From contig JAPZRF010000006.1 in the NCBI GenBank assembly GCA_027531145.1, forward strand, positions 62,001-126,000: DNA of 64,000 bases. The letters run 5' to 3'. Shown piece after piece: positions 29,302-39,300 of this stretch. The DNA comes from Brevundimonas sp. (GTDB lineage: Bacteria > Pseudomonadota > Alphaproteobacteria > Caulobacterales > Caulobacteraceae). Below the pieces are notes generated by a model. The model ran no database searches. It had not been told where the DNA came from and saw only the letters and a program-made list of their open reading frames with translations. Position 1 is the stretch's first letter. Each line of letters begins with the position of its first letter. Position numbers and translations under genes: made by a program.

Positions 29302-29376
29302 GTTGTGATCGTTGCTCACATCCAGCTTGACAGATCCCCTCACCCGATCTCAATATGTGATCGCTGCTCACATTGA
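29302..29376. promoter_or_regulatory. two direct copies of an inverted repeat (tandem operators)
   Basis: TGTGATCGTTGCTCACA at 29304-29320 and TGTGATCGCTGCTCACA at 29356-29372, 52 bp apart, in the TetR/SDR divergent region. Confidence 0.72.
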
Positions 29377-29395
29377 TCTCCGGGAACCTCGCTCC

Positions 29396-29602
29396 ATGCT
29401 CCGGCTCCGCAACTTCCTGCGTCTGCTGCACTTGTCAGGCGGCCTCTACCTCGGTGCCTTCCTTTTTTCGCCGCTTATGGAAAGCGCCCTCGCAACAGCT
29501 CTGGCCCGCATTGTGGCAATCGGCCTGCTCGTCTCGGGCCTCGCCATGTGGCAAATGAAGCGCCTCGTTTCGTCGCTCGCAGTCGCGAAGGATCGAGCAT
29601 GA
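29396..29602 (+). CDS. small membrane protein
   Basis: MLRLRNFLRLLHLSGGLYLGAFLFSPLMESALATALARIVAIGLLVSGLAMWQMKRL; overlaps the SDR start. Confidence 0.65.
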   Translation: MLRLRNFLRLLHLSGGLYLGAFLFSPLMESALATALARIVAIGLLVSGLAMWQMKRLVSSLAVAKDRA

Positions 29603-30477
29603 CGGCCGGCTTCGCAAGACCGCGCCGCGCCCTGGTCACCGGCGCATCCGCCGGGCTGGGCGCTGCACTTTGTATCGAACTCGCCCGCAGGGGCTGGCTG
29701 GTGATCGGCGCATCCCGACGCGGCACCGTACCGGCCGCGGGCAAATCATCAAAGGGTACCATTGAAGGGCGACGGCTCGATGTGACCGACGCGGCTGCGG
29801 TGGAGGCGCTCGTCGAGGAACTGGACGCAGCCGGCGGGATCGACCTCTACGTTCTCAACGCCGGAATCAACACTCCGCAACCCGTCGAGGAGTTACCGCT
29901 GAAGCGTGCCCGCGAAATCATGGAGACGAACTTCTGGGGCGTTGTCACCCTGGCGCGCGCCGCCGTGCCCGGTCTTCGGGCGCGGGGCGGTGGAACCATT
30001 GCCGTCATTGGTTCTCTGGCGGGGAAGATCACGCCGCCTGGCGAAGCGATCTACGCCGCATCGAAACATGCGCTCGAAGGCTGGTGCGAAGGGCTCCTGC
30101 ATGAAGTTGGCCGGTTTGGCATCCACATCCGACTGCTGGCCCCCGGATTCATCACCACGACCCAAGTCCCGGCGAAACCACCGCCCCAGGCCGCAGAGTC
30201 GCCCTACGGTGACCTTACCCGGCGACTGGTCATCGGCTGGCAGAAGCACGCTCGCGAGGGCATGGCACCAAAGGTTGCAGCCCGGCGGATCATACGCGCA
30301 CTTCGGCACGGGACTGGACCCTGGCGCATACCGATCGGTGCCGGGGCCACCTGGCTCCCGCGGTTGCGGTTCCTCATCGGTGATCGTCTGTTCCTGCCGA
30401 TCACCCGGCGCCTCTTTGGTCTGTCCCCGGACTTGCCCTCTTCCTCTACGGCAGGGCGACCGCAGAAGCGGAGCTGA
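29599..30477 (+). CDS. SDR family oxidoreductase
   Basis: RALVTGASAGLGAALCIELARRGWLVIGASR; LNAGINTP; YAASKHALEGWCEG. Confidence 0.93.
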   Translation: MTAGFARPRRALVTGASAGLGAALCIELARRGWLVIGASRRGTVPAAGKSSKGTIEGRRLDVTDAAAVEALVEELDAAGGIDLYVLNAGINTPQPVEELPLKRAREIMETNFWGVVTLARAAVPGLRARGGGTIAVIGSLAGKITPPGEAIYAASKHALEGWCEGLLHEVGRFGIHIRLLAPGFITTTQVPAKPPPQAAESPYGDLTRRLVIGWQKHAREGMAPKVAARRIIRALRHGTGPWRIPIGAGATWLPRLRFLIGDRLFLPITRRLFGLSPDLPSSSTAGRPQKRS

Positions 30478-30560
30478 TTGCCCTTCAAGCACCAGCCCGG
30501 AGCGTCAGTCACAGGCCAGCCCCACAGGAGCCGGGCCGCCTGCAGCGGAGTCGACACGAT

Positions 30561-30870
30561 GGCATCCAGTTGCGCTGTCCTCCGCCCGTCATCGTGCCGG
30601 TGCCGATGCTGATCGGCTATTCTCCCGAGGTGATCCAGACCACCAGCCGGATCGGCGATTCCTCCAACAACATCATCAACCCTATGATGAGCTGCTTCGG
30701 GCTGATCATCGCCCGGGCGAGTCGCTACGACAGGACTGGCGGCATCGGCACCATGATCGCGATGATGCTGCGGTCCTCGATCTTCTTCACCCTGGCGTGG
30801 AGCGCCCTGGTCTTCCACCGGATGTTCGGTCTCGATCTGCTGGTCGGGCCGGGATCGCCGACCTGCTCCA
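30561..30870 (+). pseudogene. AbgT-family transporter C-terminal fragment
   Basis: PVIVPVPMLIGYSPEVIQTTSRIGDSSNNIINPMMSCFGLIIARASRYDRTGGIGTMIAMMLRSSIFFTLAW resembles the AbgT C-terminus; no upstream remainder. Confidence 0.72.
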
Positions 30871-30891
30871 CCCCGGGCCGAGCCGAGGGGC

Positions 30892-31908
30892 TCAGTCGAG
30901 GAAGCGGACGGCAGCTGGGTCCAGTCGGACCCGCACCGTCTCGCCAACCGTCAGCCGGCCGGGCGCGGCGATCAGGGTCGCCCCGGCCTCGCCGACCTTC
31001 AGGCGCACCTCGCTGGCAGCGCCACCGTAGGCCACCGCCGTCACCTGCGCCTCGACCCCTTGCGGGTCGAGGCGCAGGGCCTCGGGGCGGAACATCAGGC
31101 GGCAGGCCCCGTTCGACCCCCGTGCCTCGAACCGGCCGAGCGGCGTCTCCACCCGGCCATCCCGGCGCTCTCCAGCAATAACCTCGATGTCCCCCAGCAG
31201 GCGGGCGGCGTCGAGCGAGGCCGGGCGGGCGTAGCAGGCCTCGGGCGACCCGGCCTGCAGCACCTGCCCCCGGTCCATCAGGATCAGGTCGTCGGCCATC
31301 AGCATGGCGTCGCGCGCGTCGTGGGTGACCACGAGGGCCGCGGTCCCGGCGTCGCGCAGCGCGCCGGCGATATCCTGGCGCACCTCGCCGCGCAGGTGGG
31401 CGTCGAGGCTTGAGAAGGGCTCGTCCAGCAGCACCGCCCGCGGCGCCGGGGCCAGCGCCCGGGCGAGGGCGACGCGCTGCTGCTGCCCGCCGGACAGCTG
31501 GTGCGGCCAGTCGCGGCCGCGATCGCCCAGCCCGACCCGCGTCAGCCAGCGCGCGGTGATCTCGTGCCGCTCGGCACGCGGACGCCCGGCCAGCCCGAAG
31601 GCGACGTTGTCGCGCACGCTCAGATGCGGGAAAAGGGCGTGGTCCTGGAACACCAGACCGATGCGGCGGCGCTCGGGCGGCAGGGCCTCGGCCGGCGAGG
31701 CGATCAGGGTCTCGCCGTAGAGGATCTCGCCGTCGTCGAGCGGCTCCAGCCCGGCGATCAGCCTCAGCAGGGTACTCTTGCCGCAGCCGGAGGGCCCCAG
31801 AAGGGCGGTGATCCGCCCCGGTGCCAGAGTCAGGCTGACGCCGTCCACAGCGAGGCGCTTGCCGAACCGGCGGGTCAGGCGGCTGCAGATGAGGATCTCG
31901 GTTATCAC
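30892..31908 (-). CDS. ABC transporter ATP-binding protein (ferric iron type, FbpC-like)
   Basis: GPSGCGKSTLLRLIAGLEPLDDGEI; LSGGQQQRVALARALA. Confidence 0.93.
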   Translation of the reverse strand: MITEILICSRLTRRFGKRLAVDGVSLTLAPGRITALLGPSGCGKSTLLRLIAGLEPLDDGEILYGETLIASPAEALPPERRRIGLVFQDHALFPHLSVRDNVAFGLAGRPRAERHEITARWLTRVGLGDRGRDWPHQLSGGQQQRVALARALAPAPRAVLLDEPFSSLDAHLRGEVRQDIAGALRDAGTAALVVTHDARDAMLMADDLILMDRGQVLQAGSPEACYARPASLDAARLLGDIEVIAGERRDGRVETPLGRFEARGSNGACRLMFRPEALRLDPQGVEAQVTAVAYGGAASEVRLKVGEAGATLIAAPGRLTVGETVRVRLDPAAVRFLD

Positions 31909-33431
31909 GTCACGGGGTCCCGCCGGGGATCGGCCAAGCGTCGGCTAAGCCACATCACGCCCGGCAAGGCCAGCAGGATGATCATCAGCGAAGGTGGTCC
32001 GGCCTGGGCCAGCCGCTCGTCCTGGGCGTAGTTGGACGCCAGCACGGCCAGGGTGTCGAAATCGAACGGCCGCAGGATCAGGGTGGCCGGCAGCTCCTTC
32101 AGCACATCGACGAAGACGATCAGAAAGGCCCCGAACACGGCGGTGCGTGCCACGGGCAGCCGGACACCGAAGGCCGCGCCGGCCTCGCTGCGGCCCAGCA
32201 GCCGGGCGGCCCCGACGAGGCTCGGTCCAGCTTGGGCAAGGCCGGCCTCGACCGGCTCCAGCGCCGCCGCCGCCAGCCGCGCGGCATAGGCGTAGACCAG
32301 CAAGGCCAGGCCCCAGCCGAAGCCGGCCGCCGCGCCTGGCACCTGGCTCCAGACCACGGCCGCCGGTGCCAGCAAGCCTATGGCCATGACAGCGCCGGGC
32401 GTAGCGTACCCGAGACTGACGCTGCGGGCGACCGGCCCGAGGCGCGGCAGGGTCAGGGCCAGCAGTACCGCCAGCGCCACCGTGGCGACGGCACCGGCAC
32501 TGCCGAGCGTGACGGTCCGAACCGCCGCCTCGACCAGACGCCCCCACTGCGGCTCGATCTGCAGAGCTGAAACGGCCAGCCAGGCGGCCGGGATGAGGAG
32601 GGCCAGGGTCAACAGCAGGGTGCAGAACAGGGTGGCGGCCAGCGCCGCCGCACCGGTCAGCCGGGCCGGCTGGAACGGACGCTGTCCGCCTGCCGGCACG
32701 AAGCGCCGCCGCCCCCGCGCCGTCCGCTCGATCCAGAACAGCAGGGCCGCGGCCCCCAGCAGCGGCAGGGCGAAGCGCGCCGCCGCCTCCGCCGAGCCAT
32801 AGACCGACCAGGCTCGCACCACGCCGGTGGTCAGGGTCTGCACGCTGAGGAACTTGACCGCCCCGTAGTCGGCGAGGGTCTCCATCACCGTCAGGGACAG
32901 GCCGGCGGCGACGGCCGGCCAGGCCATAGGCAGGGCGACGCGGCTGAAGGCGCGCCACGGCCCGGCCCCGAGTGTCCGCGCCGCCTCGACGGCCTGGGCC
33001 GCCTGGCTCTCCAGCGCCGTGCGCAGGGTCAGGTAGGTGTAGGGATAGAAGGCGAGGCCCAGCACGAAGGCCGCGCCCCAGACCGAACGCACCCCCAGCG
33101 GCAGGTCGAACCCGAACTCGGCCCGCACGAAGGTTCTGACTGGCCCGGCCACATCGAGCAGATCGGCATAGCCATAGGCCACGGCGAAGGCCGGGGCGGC
33201 CAGCGGCAGGGCCAGGGCCCAGCTGAACAGGCCGCGCCCGGGAAAGCGGTGCATGGTCACCACCCAGGCGGCCAGAGCGCCAAGCCCGCCCGAGATCAGC
33301 GCCACCAGCCCGACCAGCGCCGCTGTCGTGGCAGCGTAGCGGATCACCTCGCGCTGGGCGATGGCCGCCTCGCCAGGGCCCAGGGCGGCCGCCACCACCC
33401 CGCCCAGCGGCAGCAGCAGGGTCAGGGTCAC
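31905..33431 (-). CDS. iron ABC transporter permease (FbpB-like); true start may lie slightly upstream
   Basis: Two-domain permease, EAARTLGAGPWRAFSRVALPMAWPAVAAG EAA loop. Confidence 0.92.
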   Translation of the reverse strand: MTLTLLLPLGGVVAAALGPGEAAIAQREVIRYAATTAALVGLVALISGGLGALAAWVVTMHRFPGRGLFSWALALPLAAPAFAVAYGYADLLDVAGPVRTFVRAEFGFDLPLGVRSVWGAAFVLGLAFYPYTYLTLRTALESQAAQAVEAARTLGAGPWRAFSRVALPMAWPAVAAGLSLTVMETLADYGAVKFLSVQTLTTGVVRAWSVYGSAEAAARFALPLLGAAALLFWIERTARGRRRFVPAGGQRPFQPARLTGAAALAATLFCTLLLTLALLIPAAWLAVSALQIEPQWGRLVEAAVRTVTLGSAGAVATVALAVLLALTLPRLGPVARSVSLGYATPGAVMAIGLLAPAAVVWSQVPGAAAGFGWGLALLVYAYAARLAAAALEPVEAGLAQAGPSLVGAARLLGRSEAGAAFGVRLPVARTAVFGAFLIVFVDVLKELPATLILRPFDFDTLAVLASNYAQDERLAQAGPPSLMIILLALPGVMWLSRRLADPRRDPVT

Positions 33432-33523
33432 CAGCAGGCCGAGCCAGGTCAGGGGCGAGCCCGACCATTCGGCCAGGGCGCGCCAAATCGGGCCTGCGCG
33501 GCCGCTGCTGGCGGTCGCGACGC

Positions 33524-34582
33524 TTATCGCCAGCCCGCCGCGCTCATCATCGACTGGGCTTCACCCTGTCGCGGCCCGTACAGCGACACGGCCATCGGAT
33601 TGGCCTGGAAGCCGGCGTAGGCGTCGATCGGGGCCGGAGCGGCCACGTCGGGGCTGATCGGATACTCATAGTTCATCTGCGCGACCAGCGTCTGCGACTC
33701 CGGCGTCGACAGGAATTCCAGCAGGCGCACGGCATTGTCGCGGTTCGGCGCGTGGGCGGCGACGCCGCCGCCGGAGACGTTCACATGCGCGCCCTGCCCG
33801 TTCAGCGACGGCCAGGCCAGACGCAGCTTGCCGGCTACCTCGCGGTCCGCTGCCTCCTCGCCGTTGCCCATGCGGATGAAGTAGTAGCTGTTGGTCAGGG
33901 CGATCTCGCAGACCCCGGCGGCCACCGCCCGGATCTGGTCACGGTCGCCGCCTTCCGGAGGCCGGGCCATGTTGGCGACTACCCCGTCGACCCACTGGCG
34001 GGCGCGCTCCGGCCCCCAGGCCTCGATCAGGGCCCCGACCAGGGACAGGTTGTAGACGCTCTCCGAAGAGCGGACGCACAGCTTGCCGCGGAAGCGCGGC
34101 GCGGCGATCTCCTCGTAGGTATCAACCTCCTCCGGACGGACGCGGGCCGGATCATAGGCGACGATGCGCGCGCGTCGGGCGAAGCCGAACCACTCCCCGC
34201 CGGGAGCGCGCAGATTGGAAGGGATCCGGCTGTTGATCGTGTCCGAACGGGTCGCCTGCAGCAGGCCGGCGTCCTGGGCGCGCCACAGGGCACCGGCGTC
34301 AGCGGCGACGAAGACGTCGGCAGGGCTGGCCTCGCCCTCGGCCCGCAGGCGGGCGATCAGCTGGTCGGCGTTGCCCTCGACCACATTGACCCGGATGCCG
34401 GTCTGCTCGGTGAAGCGGGCATACAGCGCCTCGTCGGCGTCGTAGTGGCGCGAGGAGTAGACATTGACCACGCCAGGGTCGGTCGCGGGCGCGGCGCTGT
34501 CGCCGGACTGGCCGCAGGCGGCGAGGATCAGGGCGACGGCGGCGACGGCGGCGGAGCGGGGCGTGACAAGGGTGCGAGACAT
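33524..34582 (-). CDS. Fe(3+) ABC transporter substrate-binding protein (FbpA/FutA-like)
   Basis: GVVNVYSSRHYDADEALYARFTEQTGIRVNVVEGNADQLIARLRAEGEASPADVF. Confidence 0.94.
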   Translation of the reverse strand: MSRTLVTPRSAAVAAVALILAACGQSGDSAAPATDPGVVNVYSSRHYDADEALYARFTEQTGIRVNVVEGNADQLIARLRAEGEASPADVFVAADAGALWRAQDAGLLQATRSDTINSRIPSNLRAPGGEWFGFARRARIVAYDPARVRPEEVDTYEEIAAPRFRGKLCVRSSESVYNLSLVGALIEAWGPERARQWVDGVVANMARPPEGGDRDQIRAVAAGVCEIALTNSYYFIRMGNGEEAADREVAGKLRLAWPSLNGQGAHVNVSGGGVAAHAPNRDNAVRLLEFLSTPESQTLVAQMNYEYPISPDVAAPAPIDAYAGFQANPMAVSLYGPRQGEAQSMMSAAGWR

Positions 34583-34620
34583 GCCGCTGACCTAGCAGTC
34601 CTGAGAACGGCTCGCCACCA

Positions 34621-35823
34621 TCACGCCGTGTCGCAGGCGACGACGGGCGCGGTCATGCCAAGCAGAGGCTCGAAAAGCGTCCGGGCCAGCCACGCCACTA
34701 CCGGGGCCGGCACGCCGTCACCAGTGAGGTGGTAGGCGTCGGTGTCACTGTCGGGCAGCACATAGTCGTCGTCCAGTCCCATCAGCCTGGCCGTTTCGCG
34801 CGGGGTCAGCAGGCGCGAGCGCACCTCGCCGCGGTCGATCACCAGCAGGGTCTGTCGGCTGGAGCCCCCCGCGGGCGTGCGCAGACAACCGGCGATCCCG
34901 TCGAAGCGGACCTCGGCGCGCTGGACCCGCCCTCCGCCCCCGTCAGGGCGCGTGCGGCGATAGACGGTCCCGACCGCGAAGCCGCCGCCGCGCTGCGCCG
35001 CCTCGACGCGGGCGCGATGGGCGGGTGCCATCAGGGCCAGCAGGGCCGCGGTCCGCTCGGGACTGCGCCAGGACACCGCCGGCAGGTCGCGCTCCAGCAG
35101 ATCGGCCAGCGTCGGCCCGGGTGCATTCGGCGTCGGCAGCCGCCACCAGGCCAGCTGCTCTCGGACATGCGGCGCGAGTCGCGCGACGGCGCGCAGCAGC
35201 GCCTTTGGATACCACGGCCCCTCGGGCTCCGGAGACGTCAGACCGGTGCCGGGGGCACCCAGAACGCCGACGACGAACAGGCGCGGCCGACTCTGGGGCA
35301 GGAAAGCGTCAGCGTTGATGACCAGCGCTCCAAAGCGGTAGCCAGCCCGGGCGAAGGCCTCACAGATCGCCTCGAAGTCGCAGCCACCCCGCGAGGTGAG
35401 CGTGCCGCAGACATTCTCCACCACCACCAGCCGCGGAGCCCGGCCGCCCTCGGCAAGGCCGGTGACGAGCCGCCAGAAGGCGTGGAAGGCCCCCGACCGG
35501 GCCCCGGCGAGCCCGGCCCCCTGCCCCGCCAGCGACAGGTCCTGACAGGGAAAGGAGCCCCACATCAGCTCGGCCAGGCCCGGCAGATCGGCGGGCGTCA
35601 GATCAGCCACATCGCCGACCGTCAACTCGCCGCCGTCGCCCCAGTTTTGGCGGTAGGCGCGCGCCTTGCGCGGATCCAGGTCATTGGCGAACAGGCAGCG
35701 CCAGCTGGACCCGAGGCCCGCCCGGACCATGCCGCCGCCGGCGAAGAACTCGTACAGGCCGGGACGCGTCGGCACCGCAGGAGGCTCGGGCCGGAGGCGG
35801 CGCGGGTCGCTGGAATCAGCCAT
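34621..35823 (-). CDS. DNA (cytosine-5-)-methyltransferase
   Basis: FAGGGMVRAGL; WGSFPCQDLSLAG (PCQ motif); VVENVCG (ENV motif); PQSRPRLFVVG; LTPRETARLMGL. Confidence 0.94.
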   Translation of the reverse strand: MADSSDPRRLRPEPPAVPTRPGLYEFFAGGGMVRAGLGSSWRCLFANDLDPRKARAYRQNWGDGGELTVGDVADLTPADLPGLAELMWGSFPCQDLSLAGQGAGLAGARSGAFHAFWRLVTGLAEGGRAPRLVVVENVCGTLTSRGGCDFEAICEAFARAGYRFGALVINADAFLPQSRPRLFVVGVLGAPGTGLTSPEPEGPWYPKALLRAVARLAPHVREQLAWWRLPTPNAPGPTLADLLERDLPAVSWRSPERTAALLALMAPAHRARVEAAQRGGGFAVGTVYRRTRPDGGGGRVQRAEVRFDGIAGCLRTPAGGSSRQTLLVIDRGEVRSRLLTPRETARLMGLDDDYVLPDSDTDAYHLTGDGVPAPVVAWLARTLFEPLLGMTAPVVACDTA

Positions 35824-35877
35824 GCCGCACGCTGACCCGCCCGGCCGCGCCCGTCCAGAGCCCGACCCGGCAGGGGC

Positions 35878-36753
35878 TCAGCCGCGGAACAGCGCCTGGG
35901 GAAGGCCCGGGGTCTCGACCCTCAGGCGGAACAGGCCGCCCGCCAGCGGATGGTCGGCCCGGCGCGCCGCGCCCATGCCCAGCCAGGCGGTGGTGCAGTA
36001 CAGGGTCTTGAGGTCCGGCCCGCAGAAGGCGGCCTTGGTCACCGCCGGCACCGGCAGCGGCAGCACCGGCAGGGCCGTCCCGTCCGGCGCCCAGCGGCCG
36101 ACGCCCCAGCCATTGAAGAGACCGACATGCAGGACCCCGGCCGTATCGACGCTGGGCCCGTCCGGATACCCCTCCTCCGTCACCGCGAAACGCCGCTTGC
36201 CGCTGAGGCACCCGTCGGCGTGATCGAAGGCGTAGATCACCTTCTCAAGGGTGTCGTGGTGGTAGAGCGTCCGCCCGTCGGGGCTCATGGCCGGGCCGTT
36301 GGTGACGCCGTAGCCGTCATCCATCCGGGTCAGCTCCCCGCCGGCGAAGCGATACAGCGCGCCGGTCTGCGCCATCTCCCCGTCGTCCATCGAGCCGAAC
36401 CAAAGGGCACCGTCGGGGCTGACGAAGCCGTCATTGAGCCGGTTGTCCGGCCGGTCGGCCTCTACCGCCTGAAGCAGGCTGAACCGCCCGGTCCCGCGCT
36501 CGAAGCGGTAGAGCCCGCTCCGTACGCCGCAGATCAGGGAGCCATCCTCAGAGGGCAGGGCGAAGCCGATCTGATCCGGCGCGTCCCAGGTCTGCCGGCT
36601 GCGGTCGGCATGGCCATAGGCGTGCAGCCGGCGTCCCTTTACATCGACGCTCCACACCAGCCCCCGGGCGGCGTCCCAGACAGGGCCCTCGCCCAGCTCT
36701 GCCTTCAGGTCCCAGACCAATTCCGCGGCGGCAGCGGGCGACAGGTCGGTCAT
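35878..36753 (-). CDS. SMP-30/gluconolactonase/LRE family protein
   Basis: ELGEGPVWDAARGLVWSVDVKGRRLH; RLNDGFVSPDGALWFGSM; NGPAMSPDGRTLYHHDT. Confidence 0.93.
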   Translation of the reverse strand: MTDLSPAAAAELVWDLKAELGEGPVWDAARGLVWSVDVKGRRLHAYGHADRSRQTWDAPDQIGFALPSEDGSLICGVRSGLYRFERGTGRFSLLQAVEADRPDNRLNDGFVSPDGALWFGSMDDGEMAQTGALYRFAGGELTRMDDGYGVTNGPAMSPDGRTLYHHDTLEKVIYAFDHADGCLSGKRRFAVTEEGYPDGPSVDTAGVLHVGLFNGWGVGRWAPDGTALPVLPLPVPAVTKAAFCGPDLKTLYCTTAWLGMGAARRADHPLAGGLFRLRVETPGLPQALFRG

Positions 36754-36885
36754 TCACGAACTCCGTCAGCAGAATCAGCAGGCAAGGCTTGCATCCCGGC
36801 CTCGGTCCGACCAGCAGGACCCCGCAATCCGGGGGACGGCTGGCGCGATATTGTCTGACTACCTGGCAGCGGGTACAGCCGGAAC

Positions 36886-38670
36886 GTGACCCGCACCTTC
36901 CGCTCCAGGGCCTGGTTTGACGATCCGACCAATCCGGACATGACCGCCCTCTACCTGGAGCGGTACCTGAACTACGGCCTGACGCTTGAGGAACTTCGGT
37001 CGGGCAAGCCGATCATCGGCATCGCCCAGACCGGCTCGGACCTGTCGCCGTGCAACCGGCACCACCTCGATCTGGCCCAGCGCGTGCGGGAGGGCATCCG
37101 CGAGGCGGGCGGGATCGCCCTCGAGTTCCCCGTCCATCCGATCCAGGAGACTGGCAAACGCCCGACCGCCGGGCTGGATCGCAACCTCGCCTATCTCGGC
37201 CTGGTCGAGCTGCTGTATGGCTATCCGATCGATGCGGTGGTGCTGACCATCGGCTGCGACAAGACCACGCCGGCCTGCCTGATGGCGGCGGCCACGGTCG
37301 ACATTCCGGCCATCGCCCTGTCGGTCGGGCCGATGCTCAATGGCTGGCTCCGCGGCGAGCGCGTCGGCTCCGGCTCGATCATCTGGTCCGCGCGCCAGAA
37401 GCTGGCCGCCGGGGAGCTGGACTACGAGGGTTTCATCGAGCTGGTCGCCACCTCGGCACCCTCGGTCGGCTACTGCAACACCATGGGCACGGCCACGACC
37501 ATGAACAGCCTGACCGAGGCGCTGGGCATGAGCCTGCCCGGCTCGGCCGCGATCCCGGCACCCTACCGGGAGCGCGGCCAGATGGCCTGGCGCACCGGCA
37601 AGCGTATCGTCGAGATGGCCCATGAGGACCTCAAGCCGTCGAGGATCCTGACGCGTCAGGCCTTCGAGAACGCCATCGTCGTCAACTCGGCCATCGGCGG
37701 CTCGACCAACGCCCCGATCCATCTGACCGCCCTGGCCCGCCACATCGGCGTGGATCTTCCTCTGCAGGCCTGGGAGGAGGTCGGCCATAACGTGCCGCTA
37801 CTGGTCAACCTGCAGCCGGCCGGGATGTATCTCGGCGAGGACTACCACCAGGCCGGCGGCGTGCCCGCTGTGGTCGCAGAGCTGATGCGCCATGGCCGCA
37901 TCCACGAGGACGCCCTGACCGTCAACGGCCGGACCCTCGGCGACAACTGCCGCACCGCGGAGATCGTCCTGCCGGACGTGATCCGTACCCATGAGACGGC
38001 GCTGGTCCATGACGCCGGCTTCCTGGTGCTCAGCGGCAACCTTTTCACCAGCGCCCTGATGAAGACCAGCGTCATCAGCCCGGACTTCCGTGCGCGCTAC
38101 CTGTCGAGCCCCGACGACCCGGACGCCTTCGAGGGTCCGGTCGTCGTCTTCGACGGACCCGAAGACTATCACCACCGCATCGATGACCCGGCCGAAGGCA
38201 TCACCGACAGCCACATCCTCGTCATGCGGGGCGCGGGCCCCATCGGCCACCCGGGCTCGGCCGAGGTCGTCAACATGCGGCCGCCCGCCTATCTGATCCG
38301 CGAGGGCGTGGCCGCCCTGCCCTGCATTGGCGACGGGCGGCAGTCGGGGACTTCGGGGTCGCCCTCGATCCTCAACGCCTCGCCGGAAGCGGCGGCCGGC
38401 GGGGATCTCGCCCTGCTGCGCAACGGCGACCGGCTGCGGGTCGATCTGAACAAGCGCCGCGTCGACGTGCTGCTCGACGCTGCGGAGCTGGCGACCCGCC
38501 GGGCGGCGCTGGAGGCCGCGGGCGGCTACCGCTATCCGGCCAGCCAGACGCCCTGGCAGGAGATCCAGCGCGCCACGGTCGGCCAGCTGGAGAGAGGCGC
38601 CGTGCTCGAGCCGGCCATCAAGTACCACCGCATCGTCGATACCCTCGGGCCGCCGCGACACAATCACTGA
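36886..38670 (+). CDS. IlvD/Edd family dehydratase (sugar-acid dehydratase, arabonate/xylonate type)
   Basis: [69 protein letters not shown] start. Confidence 0.93.
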   Translation: MTRTFRSRAWFDDPTNPDMTALYLERYLNYGLTLEELRSGKPIIGIAQTGSDLSPCNRHHLDLAQRVREGIREAGGIALEFPVHPIQETGKRPTAGLDRNLAYLGLVELLYGYPIDAVVLTIGCDKTTPACLMAAATVDIPAIALSVGPMLNGWLRGERVGSGSIIWSARQKLAAGELDYEGFIELVATSAPSVGYCNTMGTATTMNSLTEALGMSLPGSAAIPAPYRERGQMAWRTGKRIVEMAHEDLKPSRILTRQAFENAIVVNSAIGGSTNAPIHLTALARHIGVDLPLQAWEEVGHNVPLLVNLQPAGMYLGEDYHQAGGVPAVVAELMRHGRIHEDALTVNGRTLGDNCRTAEIVLPDVIRTHETALVHDAGFLVLSGNLFTSALMKTSVISPDFRARYLSSPDDPDAFEGPVVVFDGPEDYHHRIDDPAEGITDSHILVMRGAGPIGHPGSAEVVNMRPPAYLIREGVAALPCIGDGRQSGTSGSPSILNASPEAAAGGDLALLRNGDRLRVDLNKRRVDVLLDAAELATRRAALEAAGGYRYPASQTPWQEIQRATVGQLERGAVLEPAIKYHRIVDTLGPPRHNH

Positions 38671-38681
38671 GGCGGGCGGGC

Positions 38682-38820
38682 TCAGGTGCCCGGCTGGACG
38701 TAGGGAATACGGGCGAAGAAGCGCCGCTCGTCGCCCCTCGGATCAAGCGCCACGCGCGGCGTCCGGTCGAGGATCATCGTCGCCCGCTCCGGCAGGCGGT
38801 ACTGCGGCCACGGCCCCAGC
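38682..38820 (-). pseudogene. carboxylesterase type B C-terminal fragment
   Basis: Minus-strand reading [45 protein letters not shown]-stop. Confidence 0.65.
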
Positions 38821-38945
38821 GGTCAGCCGTTCCTCGCGAGAGAGCCGCTGGACCCGCTTCCTGTTCACCGCATGGCCTTGGCGTCGAAGCATCACGTGCA
38901 GGCATCAGTAACCGAAGCGGCGGAGCTCCTGCGCCAGCGCCAACT
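38821..38945 (-). pseudogene. IS3-family OrfB transposase fragment with an in-frame stop
   Basis: Minus-strand [38 protein letters not shown], matching the typical RRFGYRRLHVLLRREGHxVNRKRVxRLYREEGL segment. Confidence 0.8.
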
Positions 38946-39300
38946 GGTTCCTCAGCCTGGCCGGCACCCGGAGCCAGGCGCGAAGCTTGGCGGAAAGAGT
39001 ACAACACGCTACGACCGCACGGCCCCTCGGCTGGAAAGCCCCGATGGAGCAAGCGCAGGCGCTCCTCGGGATACCTCGCCGGAGGGCCAGGGAACCGGCC
39101 GAATTTCCATGACCGGCGGTTCCGGGGTCGGGGTGCGGACCATAACCCTCTGGGCCCTCACACTGATCGAGGTATCGGAGAGGGGCAGGCCAACGGGAAA
39201 CTCCCTGAGGATCATCGGGGCCGCGGGATCACGTCAGAAGACGTCCGCCGAGCCAAGCGGGCGTCTTGACCGCAGCGATCACGAGGCGCAACCGACCGGC

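Noticed and set aside
36859-38667. Minus-strand ORFs of 309 and 289 aa
   Set aside because: Antisense to the IlvD/Edd dehydratase; no domain signature.
39100-39300. TPP riboswitch upstream of thiE
   Set aside because: No recognisable thi-box motifs; sequence looks like relic/spacer DNA.
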